From CAVYWD01 sp963772225 (lineage in GTDB: Bacteria; Myxococcota; Myxococcia; Myxococcales; UBA5297): a stretch of DNA of 64,000 bases. Of the stretch, positions 1 through 7,843 are shown one piece after another (the stretch's first letter is position 1; every line of letters begins with the position of its first letter). Made by a program: the position numbers and the translations under genes. A model generated the notes under the pieces. It saw only the letters and a program-made list of their open reading frames with translations, did no database searches and was not told the DNA's origin. Where the stretch lies: positions 1 to 64,000 of the forward strand of contig CAVYWD010000007.1 in NCBI GenBank assembly GCA_963772225.1, read 5' to 3'.

Positions 1-14
1 AGCCCTTTAAAGGT
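1..14 (+). repeat. Left terminal inverted repeat of the IS4-like element
   Basis: AGCCCTTTAAAGGT. It pairs with 1515-1528 with one mismatch at the ninth base. Confidence 0.75.
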
Positions 15-133
15 CGTAAGTAGTTGGTGTTGCTGCGGGATTTCGACTCTATTGTGCGGGTCCTGAGAATCTGCCATGGATCTGGCCTCTCCTGGGCGCG
101 TCCAAACCGGGGCGCCCGTCGAAAGGCCAACGC

Positions 134-1521
134 ATGATTCTTGGCAAGGTGTTCGCTCCGTTCATTGAACAGAGCCCGATTAGCGTGATGGCGCGTGGGA
201 CACTCGAGCATGCGCTGCGCTCCGAAGATGTTGATGCCGTGTTTGGCGCGAGCGCTGAAACGCAATACACGCGGACGCTGCTGTTCTCCACAGTCGTCGA
301 CTTGATGAGCCTCGTGGTTCACCGCATCCGGCCGTCGCTTCACGCCGCCTATCAAGCCAATCGGCGCCGAATTGAGGTCTCGGTACAGTCGCTGTACAAC
401 AAGGTCGACGGAATCGAGCCGGGGGTCGGTGCGGCATTGGTCAAGCACGTCGCCGGTCGCACTGTTCCGTTGATCGAAAGCATGAAGGCATCGCTTCCGG
501 AACTCCTTCCAGGGTATCGAGCTCGGATCCTCGACGGGAATCACCTGGCGGCCACGGAGCATCGGATTTCCGAGCTGCGCAAGACCGCAGCGGGCCCGCT
601 GCCAGGGTTTGCATTGGTCGTGCTGGATCCGCGCCTCCTGCAAGTAACCGATGTGATCCCTTGCGAGGATGGCCACGCCCAGGAGCGCTCGCTCACTGAA
701 GCGGTGTTGGCGAAGGTCGCGCCGAGGGACGTGTGGATCGCTGACCGCAACTTCTGCACCTGCGCCCTGCTCTTCGGCATCGCCCGTCGAGAGGGGCTCT
801 TCATCGTCAGGCACCACCGCATCAATGTGCCGTGGAAACCGATCGGCCGTCTTCGTCGCTGCGGCACCATCGACGGCGCCGAGGTTTGGGAACAGGAGGT
901 GAAGCTGAGGGATGACACCGGGAACTCGCTCCTCGCCCGCCGTATTACCCTGAAGCTTCAGAAGGCGACGCGTGATGGCGACGCCGGGAACTTCACATCC
1001 TGACGAATCTCCCACCAGATACTCTCGGCACAACCGTCGGCGCTGTCTACCGAAAGCGGTGGGGCATCGAGTTGGCATTTCAGGAGCTGGAGGCAACCCT
1101 GGAAGGCGAGCTCAATACGTTGGGCTATCCGAAGGCAGCGCTCTTCGCGTTCTGTGTGGCCTTGGTCGCCTACAACGTTCTCTCGGTCATCAAGGCCGCC
1201 TTGCGCGCCGAGCACGGAGCCGAAAAGATCCAAGAAGAGGTATCGGCCTATTACCTGGCCGACGAAATCGCCGGCACCCGGCGAGGCATGGAGATCGCGA
1301 TCCCGCCCAAAGCGTGGCGAGTATTCCAGGCAGCCCCAACCAGCGAGGTCGCCAAGGTGCTTGTCGACCTCCCTGGAGAAGTTGACTTGCTGAAGTTCCG
1401 TCGACATCCACGTGGTCCAAAGAAGCCGCGGCAACCGAGAACCTTCAACCGAAGACACCCTCATGTTTCCACTGCTCGCTTGCTAGCATTGCGGAAAACA
1501 AAGAGAAAGAACGCACCTTGA
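134..1521 (+). CDS. IS4-family DDE transposase, frameshifted
   Basis: Catalyses cut-and-paste transposition of the surrounding element. The N-terminal part (134-about 985) opens like IS4 transposases (VFAPFIEQSP) and carries the first catalytic Asp in ILDGN (about residue 134) and the second in IADRNF (about residue 204). The third motif, YRKRWGIELAF at about 1060, lies in a different frame and supplies the catalytic Glu. The usual trailing Lys of the YREK signature appears to be Glu. The first frame ends in TGA at 1001-1003. The shift lies between about 975 and 1000 and restores HILTNLP, a conserved stretch of the family. The C-terminus ends at 1521, inside the right inverted repeat. The frameshift could be a real inactivating indel or a sequencing error; IS4 elements do not normally use programmed frameshifting. 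Confidence 0.85.
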
Positions 1522-1528
1522 AAGGGCT
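1515..1528 (+). repeat. Right terminal inverted repeat of the IS4-like element
   Basis: ACCTTGAAAGGGCT, the near-perfect inverse of 1-14. The transposase stop codon overlaps it. Confidence 0.75.
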
Positions 1529-2730
1529 GGTTTCAGCTATCCCCTGGTGAACGCCACAAACTACTCGCGGACACGCAAGGCGTCGAGCGCTATCTTCCCA
1601 GATATGTCACCGGAAGCGACCTGACCAAGAAACCAAACGAACGCTATGCGATAGACTTTTTCGGTCATACTGCCGATAACGCCTCCGTCGCATTCCCGGC
1701 GGCCTTCCAAATCTTGCTGACGAAGGTGAAGCCGGAACGCGATCTGAATCGGCGACCCGTGCGGCGCCGTAATTGGTGGCTCTTCGGTGAAAGTGCGCCA
1801 AAGCTTCGGCGCGCTTGTGCTTCTCTGCGGAGGTTCATCGCGACCTCAGAGGTTGCTAAGCATCGCGTCTTTGTATTCCTTGATATGCCCGGGGTGCTTG
1901 CCGACGGATCGCTCGCCGCCATTGCTCACGACGACGCCTTCGTTTTGGGGGTGCTGTCAAGCCGCCTCCACGTCACCTGGGCGCTTGCGACCCGAGGCCG
2001 CTTGGGTGTCGGAAATGATCCTCGGTACCAGAATGGTCCATGTTTTCTGCCTTTCCCGTTCCCGGATTGCACTGAGCGCGAGAGATCGCGGATCCGCCTG
2101 GTCGCGGAGCGGTTGGATTCCCATAGAAGAGCGAGGCAAGCGAAGTTCCCGACCCTCTCGCTAACTGAAATGTACAATGTTCGCGAGAAGCTAGTGGCCG
2201 GCGAACCTCTGACCGACAAAGAGAAGTCGATTCACGAGCACGGCTTGGTGTCCGTGCTCAAGGAGATCCACGATGAGCTGGACGCGGCGGTGCTTGGTGC
2301 ATATGGATGGCCGCGGGATATGTTAAACGAGGAACTCCTCGAGAGGCTCGTTTCGCTGAATGCTGAGCGCGCGACAGAGGAGGCAAAGGGGTTCGTCCGG
2401 TGGTTGCGGCCCGAGTTCCAGAATCCAGTGAGCGCCCGTCACGCCCAGCAGGTCGAGTTGACAGGTGCCGGGCGCAAGCAGTCGAAATCGGCAAAGGCCG
2501 AGAAGTTCACCTGGCCGAAGACTTTGCCTGAGCGCATTGCAGCCGTTCGTGATCTCCTTCAGCACCGCGCGGGTTCATGGACCGCTGCCGAGATCGCCAA
2601 AGCATTCAAGCGCGCAAAGTTGACAGATGTGGACTTGGCGCTTCGAAGCCTGGGTGCCCTAGGGTTGGCGGTGACCTACAGCGCCGCCGGCGCGGAACGC
2701 TGGAAGTCTGCGAGCCGGCTCGCCGCCTGA
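1529..2730 (+). pseudogene. 3' fragment of a large class I SAM-dependent DNA methyltransferase, cut by the IS
   Basis: An open frame runs straight out of the IS end to the stop at 2730. It reads YVTGSDLTKKPNERYAIDFF, then VKPERD, NWWLFGE, KHRVFVFLD and LSSRLHVTWALA, a string of motifs typical of the target-recognition half of large Eco57I/MmeI-like methyltransferases of phage-defence and restriction loci. The C-terminal section (GLVSVLKEIHDELDAAV, ERLVSLNAERATEEAKGFV) is also family-typical and ends in a winged-helix-like region. The SAM-binding and NPPY half is missing, having been displaced by the IS to outside the window. With no start codon of its own the fragment is presumably non-functional. 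The family assignment is from remembered motif order. Confidence 0.8.
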
Positions 2731-2741
2731 CATCGGGGAGG

Positions 2742-3130
2742 ATGCCGCGTGCACCGGAGCTGGCCCGCGAGGAGCCGCTCGTACATCCGCCGCTGCTCGA
2801 CGTGGTTCCGCTCCCGAGCAATGAACCGGAGCTTCTCCTCGGTCACGAGCTCGTTCGCGGTCACGGTCGTCATGCTCAGCACCTGGTCGCGGACGACGGG
2901 CGCGAGCTTGATCAGGCCAAGGTATTCCCGGAGCTCCTCGACGCTCACCTCGCGCGCCGCCGCGACCGCTTCGTCGTGATCCGCTTGGCCCGGATGTCCT
3001 CGCGAAGCTTGATGGCATGCGCGAGCGTCCGCGCGATCGGGGCGGGCTCGGCGCCGAAGGCCTCATCCATGACCTTCTGGAAGCGAGCGCGCTGCTCGGG
3101 CCACTTCACCGTGTCGGCTCCGCGACACAC
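2742..3130 (-). pseudogene. Serine-recombinase C-terminal HTH fragment, copy 1
   Basis: Reads on the minus strand as VKWPEQRARFQKVMDEAFG, then APIARTLAHAIKLREDIRAK, a frameshift near 2950, then SVEELREYLGLIKLAPVVRD and ending near GQLRCTR. It is collinear with the fuller copy at 7844-9403 and with those at 4196-4665 and 6200-6745. The region corresponds to the helix-turn-helix extension after the zinc ribbon of some large serine recombinases. No catalytic domain is present. It follows the methyltransferase remnant within about 12 bp, so the junction is probably an insertion or deletion scar. Confidence 0.7.
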
Positions 3131-3353
3131 TCCAGGGTCATCTTGAAGCGCCGCAGCCTCGTCGTCCAGGCCCCCTGCCACCGTCCTCCGGTGCAGAGGC
3201 ACAGCTGCGGTGCCGCCGCCTCACTCTCACCTTGCGGATCACCCGTCAGAGACGTTGGTGTAACATCGAGTGGCCGAATCGGCGGCGGGCTCGCTGCTGA
3301 ACGACGGCCGTTGCGCCGACGGACCGACGACTCGACATGGAGTATAGTTTCTG

Positions 3354-4187
3354 ATGGCGAAACCATCCTGCGAAGAATGCGGCAAGCCGACACAAGCAAT
3401 CCATCCCTTGCTCGAGATCCCGCTCTGCCGCAGGTGCCAGGCTGCGTACCCGGATCGGTACGGATTCATCACCAAGACTCGTGCCACTGGCGACTATCGT
3501 CTGCGTCCAGAGGATCTTGCTGCGATGCGCGTGTTCGAACAGCCGAATCCTCACTGGAAGACAGGGCCGAGACCCATGCAACTCTTCCTCCGCCGAGACG
3601 TGATTTCTGCTGCGGAATCTCGGTATCGAAAGGCGGAGCCGTACCTAGTGGTTCTCGAGCCGTTCCCTGATGAGATCCTCCAACGGCTCCTTGAGGACCC
3701 CGCGGCCCTCGGAAAGCTAGGGCCGGACCGTTTTCAGTTCTTTCTCGCCGACCGCCTCGACCGTCTCGGCCTCGAGGTGAGGATAGTGGGTCACGTCTTC
3801 AGAAAGGATGGTGGCGTCGATATTGTTGCATATCCGAGAAACACCACGGTGCCATTTCTTCTTGCAGTTCAATCGAAGCATCACCGCGGCAGCGTCAAAA
3901 CCACTGTGCGTGACGTGCGCGACTTTCACGGCGTGCTCACCGCCCGGCATGCCCAGTTCCATATGGGAATTCTTGCCACAAATACCGCGTTTACGCCGGA
4001 TGCGAAATGGTTTGCGGAACAAAATCAGCGACTGATGCGGCTGCGCGACTTGGCGGACCTGCGCCGATGGATACGGGAGGACTTCGTCAACGAGGCCGAA
4101 TGGCGCGAGATACCGGAGGTGATAGAGCTTGCTCCTGGGATCCGCGTTCCTATTGCTCGACCACATGGCGGTGTGCGGCCGCGGTGA
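3354..4187 (+). CDS. Mrr-like restriction endonuclease with N-terminal zinc ribbon
   Basis: 277 aa. Residues 5-30 carry two CxxC pairs (C6, C9, C25, C28), a probable zinc ribbon. The C-terminal part (about 120-235) has the Mrr/type IV restriction layout: a helix with FQFFLADRLDRLGLEV, then GGVDIVAY (D156) and LLAVQSK (Q173, K175), the D-(Q)xK variant of the PD-(D/E)xK site, and a later GILATNTAFTP strand. Family members cleave DNA, often modified DNA; the specificity here is unknown. The gene stands alone, visibly richer in A/T than its neighbours, between two recombinase fragments, so recent acquisition as defence cargo is likely. The ATG at 3354 has only a weak upstream ribosome-binding site. 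Confidence 0.75.
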   Translation: MAKPSCEECGKPTQAIHPLLEIPLCRRCQAAYPDRYGFITKTRATGDYRLRPEDLAAMRVFEQPNPHWKTGPRPMQLFLRRDVISAAESRYRKAEPYLVVLEPFPDEILQRLLEDPAALGKLGPDRFQFFLADRLDRLGLEVRIVGHVFRKDGGVDIVAYPRNTTVPFLLAVQSKHHRGSVKTTVRDVRDFHGVLTARHAQFHMGILATNTAFTPDAKWFAEQNQRLMRLRDLADLRRWIREDFVNEAEWREIPEVIELAPGIRVPIARPHGGVRPR

Positions 4188-4195
4188 CGGATTGC

Positions 4196-4665
4196 GAGAC
4201 GTTGCAGCTGATGCTGCCCCGCGAGCAGTCGCTCGAACATCCGCCGCTGCTCGACGTGGTTGCGCTCCCGGGCGACGAACCGGAGCTTCTCCTCGGTCAC
4301 GAGCTCGTTCGCGGTGACGGTGGTCATACCGAGCACCTGGTCGCGGATGACGGGAACGAGCTTGGCGAGTACCAGGTAGTCCCGGAGCTCCTCGACGCTC
4401 ATTTCCCGCGCCGCGGCGATCCGCTGCATCGTGATCTGCTTCGCCCGGGTGTCGTCCCGGAACTTGATCGCATGCGCCAGGGTCTTCGCGATCGGCGCCG
4501 GCTCGGCCCGAAGGCCTCGTCCATGATCTTCTGGAAGCGGGCGCGCTGCTCGGGCCACTTCACCGGCTTCGCGACCCACTCCAGCGTCTTGCGGTCGATG
4601 GGCTCGGAGGCCGTGGCGGTGGTCAACCGGGCCACCACCTTCGGGATGTCGGGGGCCAACCTCGG
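4196..4665 (-). pseudogene. Serine-recombinase C-terminal HTH fragment, copy 2
   Basis: The minus strand gives LAPDIPKVVARLTTATASE, WVAKPVKWPEQRARFQKIMD, a frameshift near 4520, then PIAKTLAHAIKFRDDTRAKQ and LRDYLVLAKLVPVIRDQVLG, ending at ERLLAGQHQLQ. It is clearly homologous to the copies at 2742, 6200 and 7844 but diverged, for example K for E and I for V. It begins a few bases after the stop of the Mrr-like gene on the opposite strand. No recombinase catalytic or zinc-ribbon part is attached, and sequence beyond about 4665 no longer matches the fuller copy. Confidence 0.7.
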
Positions 4666-4835
4666 GCCCTCGGTCTCCTCGTGCGGGAGCGCCGCGTCGC
4701 CAAGACCCGCCGGATATGCCTTGGCGGGTCGCTGACCGCACAGCAGCACATCGGGCCGGCAGAGTCGTTGGCGGTCGCGGTAGTACCCGCACGAATCCAC
4801 TTCGCTAATGCAGCGCTGAATTGCACGGCGAACGG

Positions 4836-5225
4836 CTAAGGAAGCACTCCCTCCAGTACCTTGCCTTCGCCCGAGTTCACTATGTCGCGAATCTCGGAAA
4901 CCGTTGCTCCGCACCGCCCCTGGCCGCCGAGGTTCGCTCCCGAGCAAAAGCTGCTTGCGCAGAAACTGCTCGAGCAGAACCAGCCCTCATAATAGTAAGG
5001 CTCCGTACCTCCGCCAATTCTGACGCAGCCGTCGGAGCTCTGGGGCATCGTGCATGCCGCATCGGTCCCCGCAGGCGTGGTGGGCCCAGCATCAGCAATG
5101 CTGGCGTCGCTAGTCCCGACGTCCGCGGTGCCGGGAGGTCGGTTGTTGTCGCAGTGGGCCGCCAATGTTGCAACGGCGACGAAGGCAAGAAAAGCCGAAA
5201 ACAAGGATCTAGATATTGCCATCAT
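4836..5225 (-). CDS. Small Cys-rich exported protein, possible lipoprotein
   Basis: 129 aa. An N-terminal hydrophobic segment (SLFSAFLAFVAVATLAAHC) is followed by an Asp/Ser/Thr-rich linker and a Cys-rich C-terminal half with CSSSFCASSFCSG. The Cys after LAAH could be a lipobox Cys, although His at -1 is unusual, so simple secretion is also possible. The GGAG upstream (near 5231) supports the ATG at 5225. It overlaps the end of the upstream Cys-rich gene by 17 bp, so the two are probably co-transcribed. No known family was recognised. The pair is visibly less GC-rich than the flanking chromosome. Confidence 0.6.
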   Translation of the reverse strand: MMAISRSLFSAFLAFVAVATLAAHCDNNRPPGTADVGTSDASIADAGPTTPAGTDAACTMPQSSDGCVRIGGGTEPYYYEGWFCSSSFCASSFCSGANLGGQGRCGATVSEIRDIVNSGEGKVLEGVLP

Positions 5226-5889
5226 GATCTCCAGCCCATCGAAAAATTCGTCCGGGGAAGCGCGAGCTGCTGACGCCGCATTGAGTGAAGCAATCCTCGT
5301 GATAGCTCACGATGCAGTCCACTTTGGTGCAGCCGGAAGCAGTCGCACAACTCGAAGGTAATGTTGCATCCCTTGCTTGGAGGCATTGCCGGATGCACGA
5401 AAGCTGTGCATAGTTGAGATCCGCAGTTGTCGGCGGCGGGTCTTTGCATCGCCGAGGTGCCTCTACGGCGTAGTACTTGCACTTTCCGTCAAGGCATTTG
5501 CTTTTTCGGGAATAGTACTGGCATCCTGGAGAAGCGCTGGGGTCCTGAGGGCACGTGTCTGCTACGACCGAATTTGGGGTTGTGCCTGCACAAGGGAGGT
5601 TTGCAGAACACGGTGTCGGACATGACGGGCAGCAGGAGTAGGTGTCGCTCGGCTTGCATGTGTCGCACGAGATGGAAACCTGATCAAGACATCCGGCTTC
5701 ACAGGAGTTGTACCCGAAACACGCAAGGCCTCCGTTGGTGCAGCCAGCGCAGTCCGATCCCGTGGATGGAACAAGAATCTTGAATGATTGAGCATAGCCG
5801 ATGCTGGCTGATAGCAATGCCAGCCCGACAATGAGGCCTCTGTGGCCCCGTTTGGGAGCGATCTCGTTGGATTCTCGCTGTAAGGCCAT
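5209..5889 (-). CDS. Secreted Cys-rich protein of unknown function
   Basis: 226 aa from the ATG at 5889, chosen because GGAGGGAAGG lies directly upstream; the longer frame beyond it has no signal-like start. The N-terminus has a basic stretch, then LIVGLALLSASIGYAQ, a classical signal peptide. The mature part has more than 20 cysteines, many in pairs (CAGCTNGG, CSCCPSCPTPC-like spacing), suggesting a disulphide-bonded extracellular protein. It overlaps the next gene by 17 bp. No enzyme motif was seen. Base composition is less GC-rich than the surroundings, consistent with cargo of the island. Confidence 0.65.
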   Translation of the reverse strand: MALQRESNEIAPKRGHRGLIVGLALLSASIGYAQSFKILVPSTGSDCAGCTNGGLACFGYNSCEAGCLDQVSISCDTCKPSDTYSCCPSCPTPCSANLPCAGTTPNSVVADTCPQDPSASPGCQYYSRKSKCLDGKCKYYAVEAPRRCKDPPPTTADLNYAQLSCIRQCLQARDATLPSSCATASGCTKVDCIVSYHEDCFTQCGVSSSRFPGRIFRWAGDHDGNI

Positions 5890-6199
5890 CCTTCCCTCCT
5901 CGGATCGGCAGCTGCAGTGGGCATGGCGCTGCGAATAGACTTTTGCCTCGATAGCCCGTGGGTCAGGTAGTGTCAAGTCGTCAATGGTGTCACTTCTACA
6001 GTGGGCATGGCAGGCTATGGGCGGGCTCCAGGCGCGCGTTGCGCGATGTTGCTGGGGTGATCGGACGCAATGGCTCGCACGGAGACGTCTTGATGGAACG
6101 ACGCCGAGGAGGAATGTGAAGAGGCGGGGCAATCGCTTAGGAGGTTCCGTGGCGATCCGTGGGTAGGGGGCGGCGAGGGCCGAGCCCACCGGGTTCCGG
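5890..6199. other. Gene-free stretch upstream of the Cys-rich pair
   Basis: Presumably holds the promoter of the minus-strand Cys-rich genes. The only structure noticed is a direct repeat of CAGTGGGCATGGC at about 5914-5926 and 5998-6010, 84 bp apart. No convincing reading frame was found. Confidence 0.4.
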
Positions 6200-6745
6200 T
6201 TACGCGACCGCCGAGGCGATGCTGGGGACCTCCACCGGCGCTGACGTCTGCCCTGGCTCCTCTGGAGTCGGGGGCGGCGGTCCCAATTCCACCGCCGCCC
6301 GCCGTATCTCAGGCCGGGTACAGCGGAGCTGGCCCGCGAGGAGCCGCTCGTACATCCGCCGCTGCTCGACGTGGTTCTGCTCGCGGGCGATGAACCGGAG
6401 CTTCTCCTCGGTCACGAACTCGTTGGCGGTCATGGTCGTTATGCCCAGCACCTGGTCGCGGACGATGGGGGCCAGCTTGGCGAGCACCAAGTACTCCCGG
6501 AGTTCCTCGACACTCACCTCGCGCGCCGCCGCGACCCGCTTCATCGTGATCCGCTTCGCCCGGATGTCGTCCCGCAGCTTGATCGCGTGCGCGAGGGTCC
6601 GCGCGATCGGCGCGGGTTCGGCTCCGAAGTCCTCGTCCATGACCTTCTGGAACCGCGCGCGCTGCTCGGGCCACTTCACCGGCTCCGCGACCCACTCCAG
6701 ATTCATGCGGTCGATGGGCCCGAGGCCGTCGTGGTGGTCAGCCGG
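6200..6745 (-). pseudogene. Serine-recombinase C-terminal HTH fragment, copy 3
   Basis: The longest uninterrupted copy after the one at 7844. From 6706 it reads without a break through LEWVAEPVKWPEQRARFQKV, APIARTLAHAIKLRDDIRAK, LREYLVLAKLAPIVRDQVLG and ERLLAGQLRCTR to a tail ending SIASAVA and a stop at 6200. The tail matches the end of copy 4 (CIASAVG). Homology continues upstream to about 6745 (LTTTTAS) but in another frame, so the 5' end is broken near 6718. It could be expressed as a short DNA-binding protein from 6706, but that ATG lies inside the domain, so a remnant is more likely. Confidence 0.7.
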
Positions 6746-7055
6746 CGGAGCGGAGGGCTGGTTGCGGGACAGCCTGCAGCAACGCCATACCAGGCGGTGT
6801 CACAACGGCAGGTGTACTCGCAGGCCAGGGAAGACGCTGCCGAACTCGCTCAAGAATCCTCGCCCGAAGCCTGTCCATCTCCCAGGTGGCCCGGCGCTCG
6901 ACCATCATTACCGGGCAGTCCTCCTTGCCCTTGTCTCCCCCGAGCCGGCCGTACCAGTCGATGGTCTTCCACTCGCCGTCCCTCATGATGTAGGCGAAGG
7001 CTAGACGTTCGAACTCGGTGCCGCTTCGGTCCTCAAAGTGAATGGGGAGCACCAC
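6738..7055 (-). pseudogene. Truncated restriction-endonuclease-like gene (N-terminal part)
   Basis: The first 45 residues (GTG start at 7055) read LPIHFEDRSGTEFERLAFAY and then DWYGRLGGDKGKED. This resembles the beginning of PD-(D/E)xK nucleases of the EFERL...EWYGQ.GxDxGRD type, where the last Asp is the first catalytic acid. After that the reading becomes Arg/Ala-rich and loses resemblance, and no E/QxK motif follows, so the catalytic core is gone. The gene runs into recombinase copy 3. It lies 38 bp downstream of the small gene at 7094-7360 on the same strand. The family call is tentative. Confidence 0.5.
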
Positions 7056-7093
7056 AGACTGCGCGGCTACACACAGACTCTGGCTTCATGGGC

Positions 7094-7360
7094 CTATGGC
7101 TCCAGGTCGGTCGATGACCTGACGGTTTCTGGAAGTGCAAGAGAACCGAGCTGCCAAAACCTTTCCACCGCCTCCTTTGACCACTTGCGCACGGGGGAAT
7201 CGCTCGTCAGGTCCGCGAGGACGGTTGCGAGCAGCCCCATGAACCTGCGCTTTATCCAGCTTAGTTCCCAGAGATTGTGGAGGTCCTCCTCGCCTGCTCG
7301 GTCAAGCGTCACAGTGCAGGGTTTGCAGACCACTTCGATGGCGTTGATTTCCTTCCTCAT
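7094..7360 (-). CDS. Small protein of unknown function upstream of the broken endonuclease
   Basis: 88 aa. The start at 7360 is supported by GAGGAAG six bases upstream. The sequence has one CxxC (VCKPCTV) near the N-terminus and a helical, Trp-containing middle (LHNLWELSWIKRRFMGLLAT). Its position, the same strand and just upstream of an endonuclease-like fragment, suggests a two-gene defence unit in which this protein could be regulatory or accessory; that is inference. The start codon and ribosome-binding site sit within a perfect inverted repeat (7359-7385). Confidence 0.5.
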   Translation of the reverse strand: MRKEINAIEVVCKPCTVTLDRAGEEDLHNLWELSWIKRRFMGLLATVLADLTSDSPVRKWSKEAVERFWQLGSLALPETVRSSTDLEP

Positions 7361-7385
7361 GGTGAACTTCCTCGTGGTTCACCAT
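7359..7385 (-). promoter_or_regulatory. Perfect 9-bp inverted repeat over a ribosome-binding site and start codon
   Basis: ATGGTGAAC (7359-7367) and GTTCACCAT (7377-7385) are exact inverse complements around a 9-nt loop. On the minus strand the loop exposes GAGGAAG and the distal arm contains the ATG of the 88-aa gene. It could be an autorepressor operator or a translation-controlling hairpin. Confidence 0.45.
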
Positions 7386-7843
7386 GATGTTGGCCTGCCA
7401 GTCGTCCAGCGATCTTCCACAGCGGTCGCACGTCGGAGCTGCCATTGTTCGCCTCGCCGTTTTCGAGTGTTCGTTCGCTCACCGTGACGCTCTCGCCCCT
7501 ACACCGCTTACGGGTCCCCGTCACCACTCGGCTTCTTCCGGAACCGCCACTCACTCGTTGCCACTCTCGACATCGAGCGCCCTTCGAGCTTCTTGGCGCC
7601 TCCCAGAGCGAGGTCGTCGTCGGCCATCACTCGTCCAGCACCACGCTCTCGCTGACACTTCACCCGCGGCCCATAGTCTGAACGATATCTCGCGAGCCCC
7701 CAGGTGGGGCTAACGGCCGGCTGTCCAGGCGATGCCCACAGCGCCAGGTACTCCCGCAGCTCCTCGACGGTCGCTAAGGTGGGGAGGGATTGAGCTCGAG
7801 GGGCTGGGTCGACTGTGATAGAGCCGCCGTCTCGAACTTCCGG
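7386..7843. other. Gene-free stretch with a short fifth recombinase scrap
   Basis: No convincing gene was found. At 7743-7773 the string CCAGGTACTCCCGCAGCTCC and the bases after it match the segment encoding VEELREYLA in the recombinase fragments, suggesting a fifth, almost wholly eroded copy. Confidence 0.4.

Larger units (their letters stand above)
1..1528 (+). mobile_element. IS4-family insertion sequence, apparently complete
   Basis: Bounded by a 14-bp imperfect terminal inverted repeat: positions 1-14 match the reverse complement of 1515-1528 at 13 of 14 bases (8 matches, one mismatch, 5 matches). It carries a single transposase gene read left to right. The right end abuts a methyltransferase reading frame in mid-gene, so the element is inserted in that gene. 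The left flank and any target-site duplication lie outside the window, so the true left end may be a base or two further out. The window starting exactly at the inverted repeat would fit an assembly break at a multicopy IS. Confidence 0.82.

Noticed and set aside
970..1003. Programmed ribosomal frameshift producing the full IS4 transposase
   Set aside because: IS4 transposases are normally made from one frame, and no slippery heptamer was evident; other genes in the window have similar indels.
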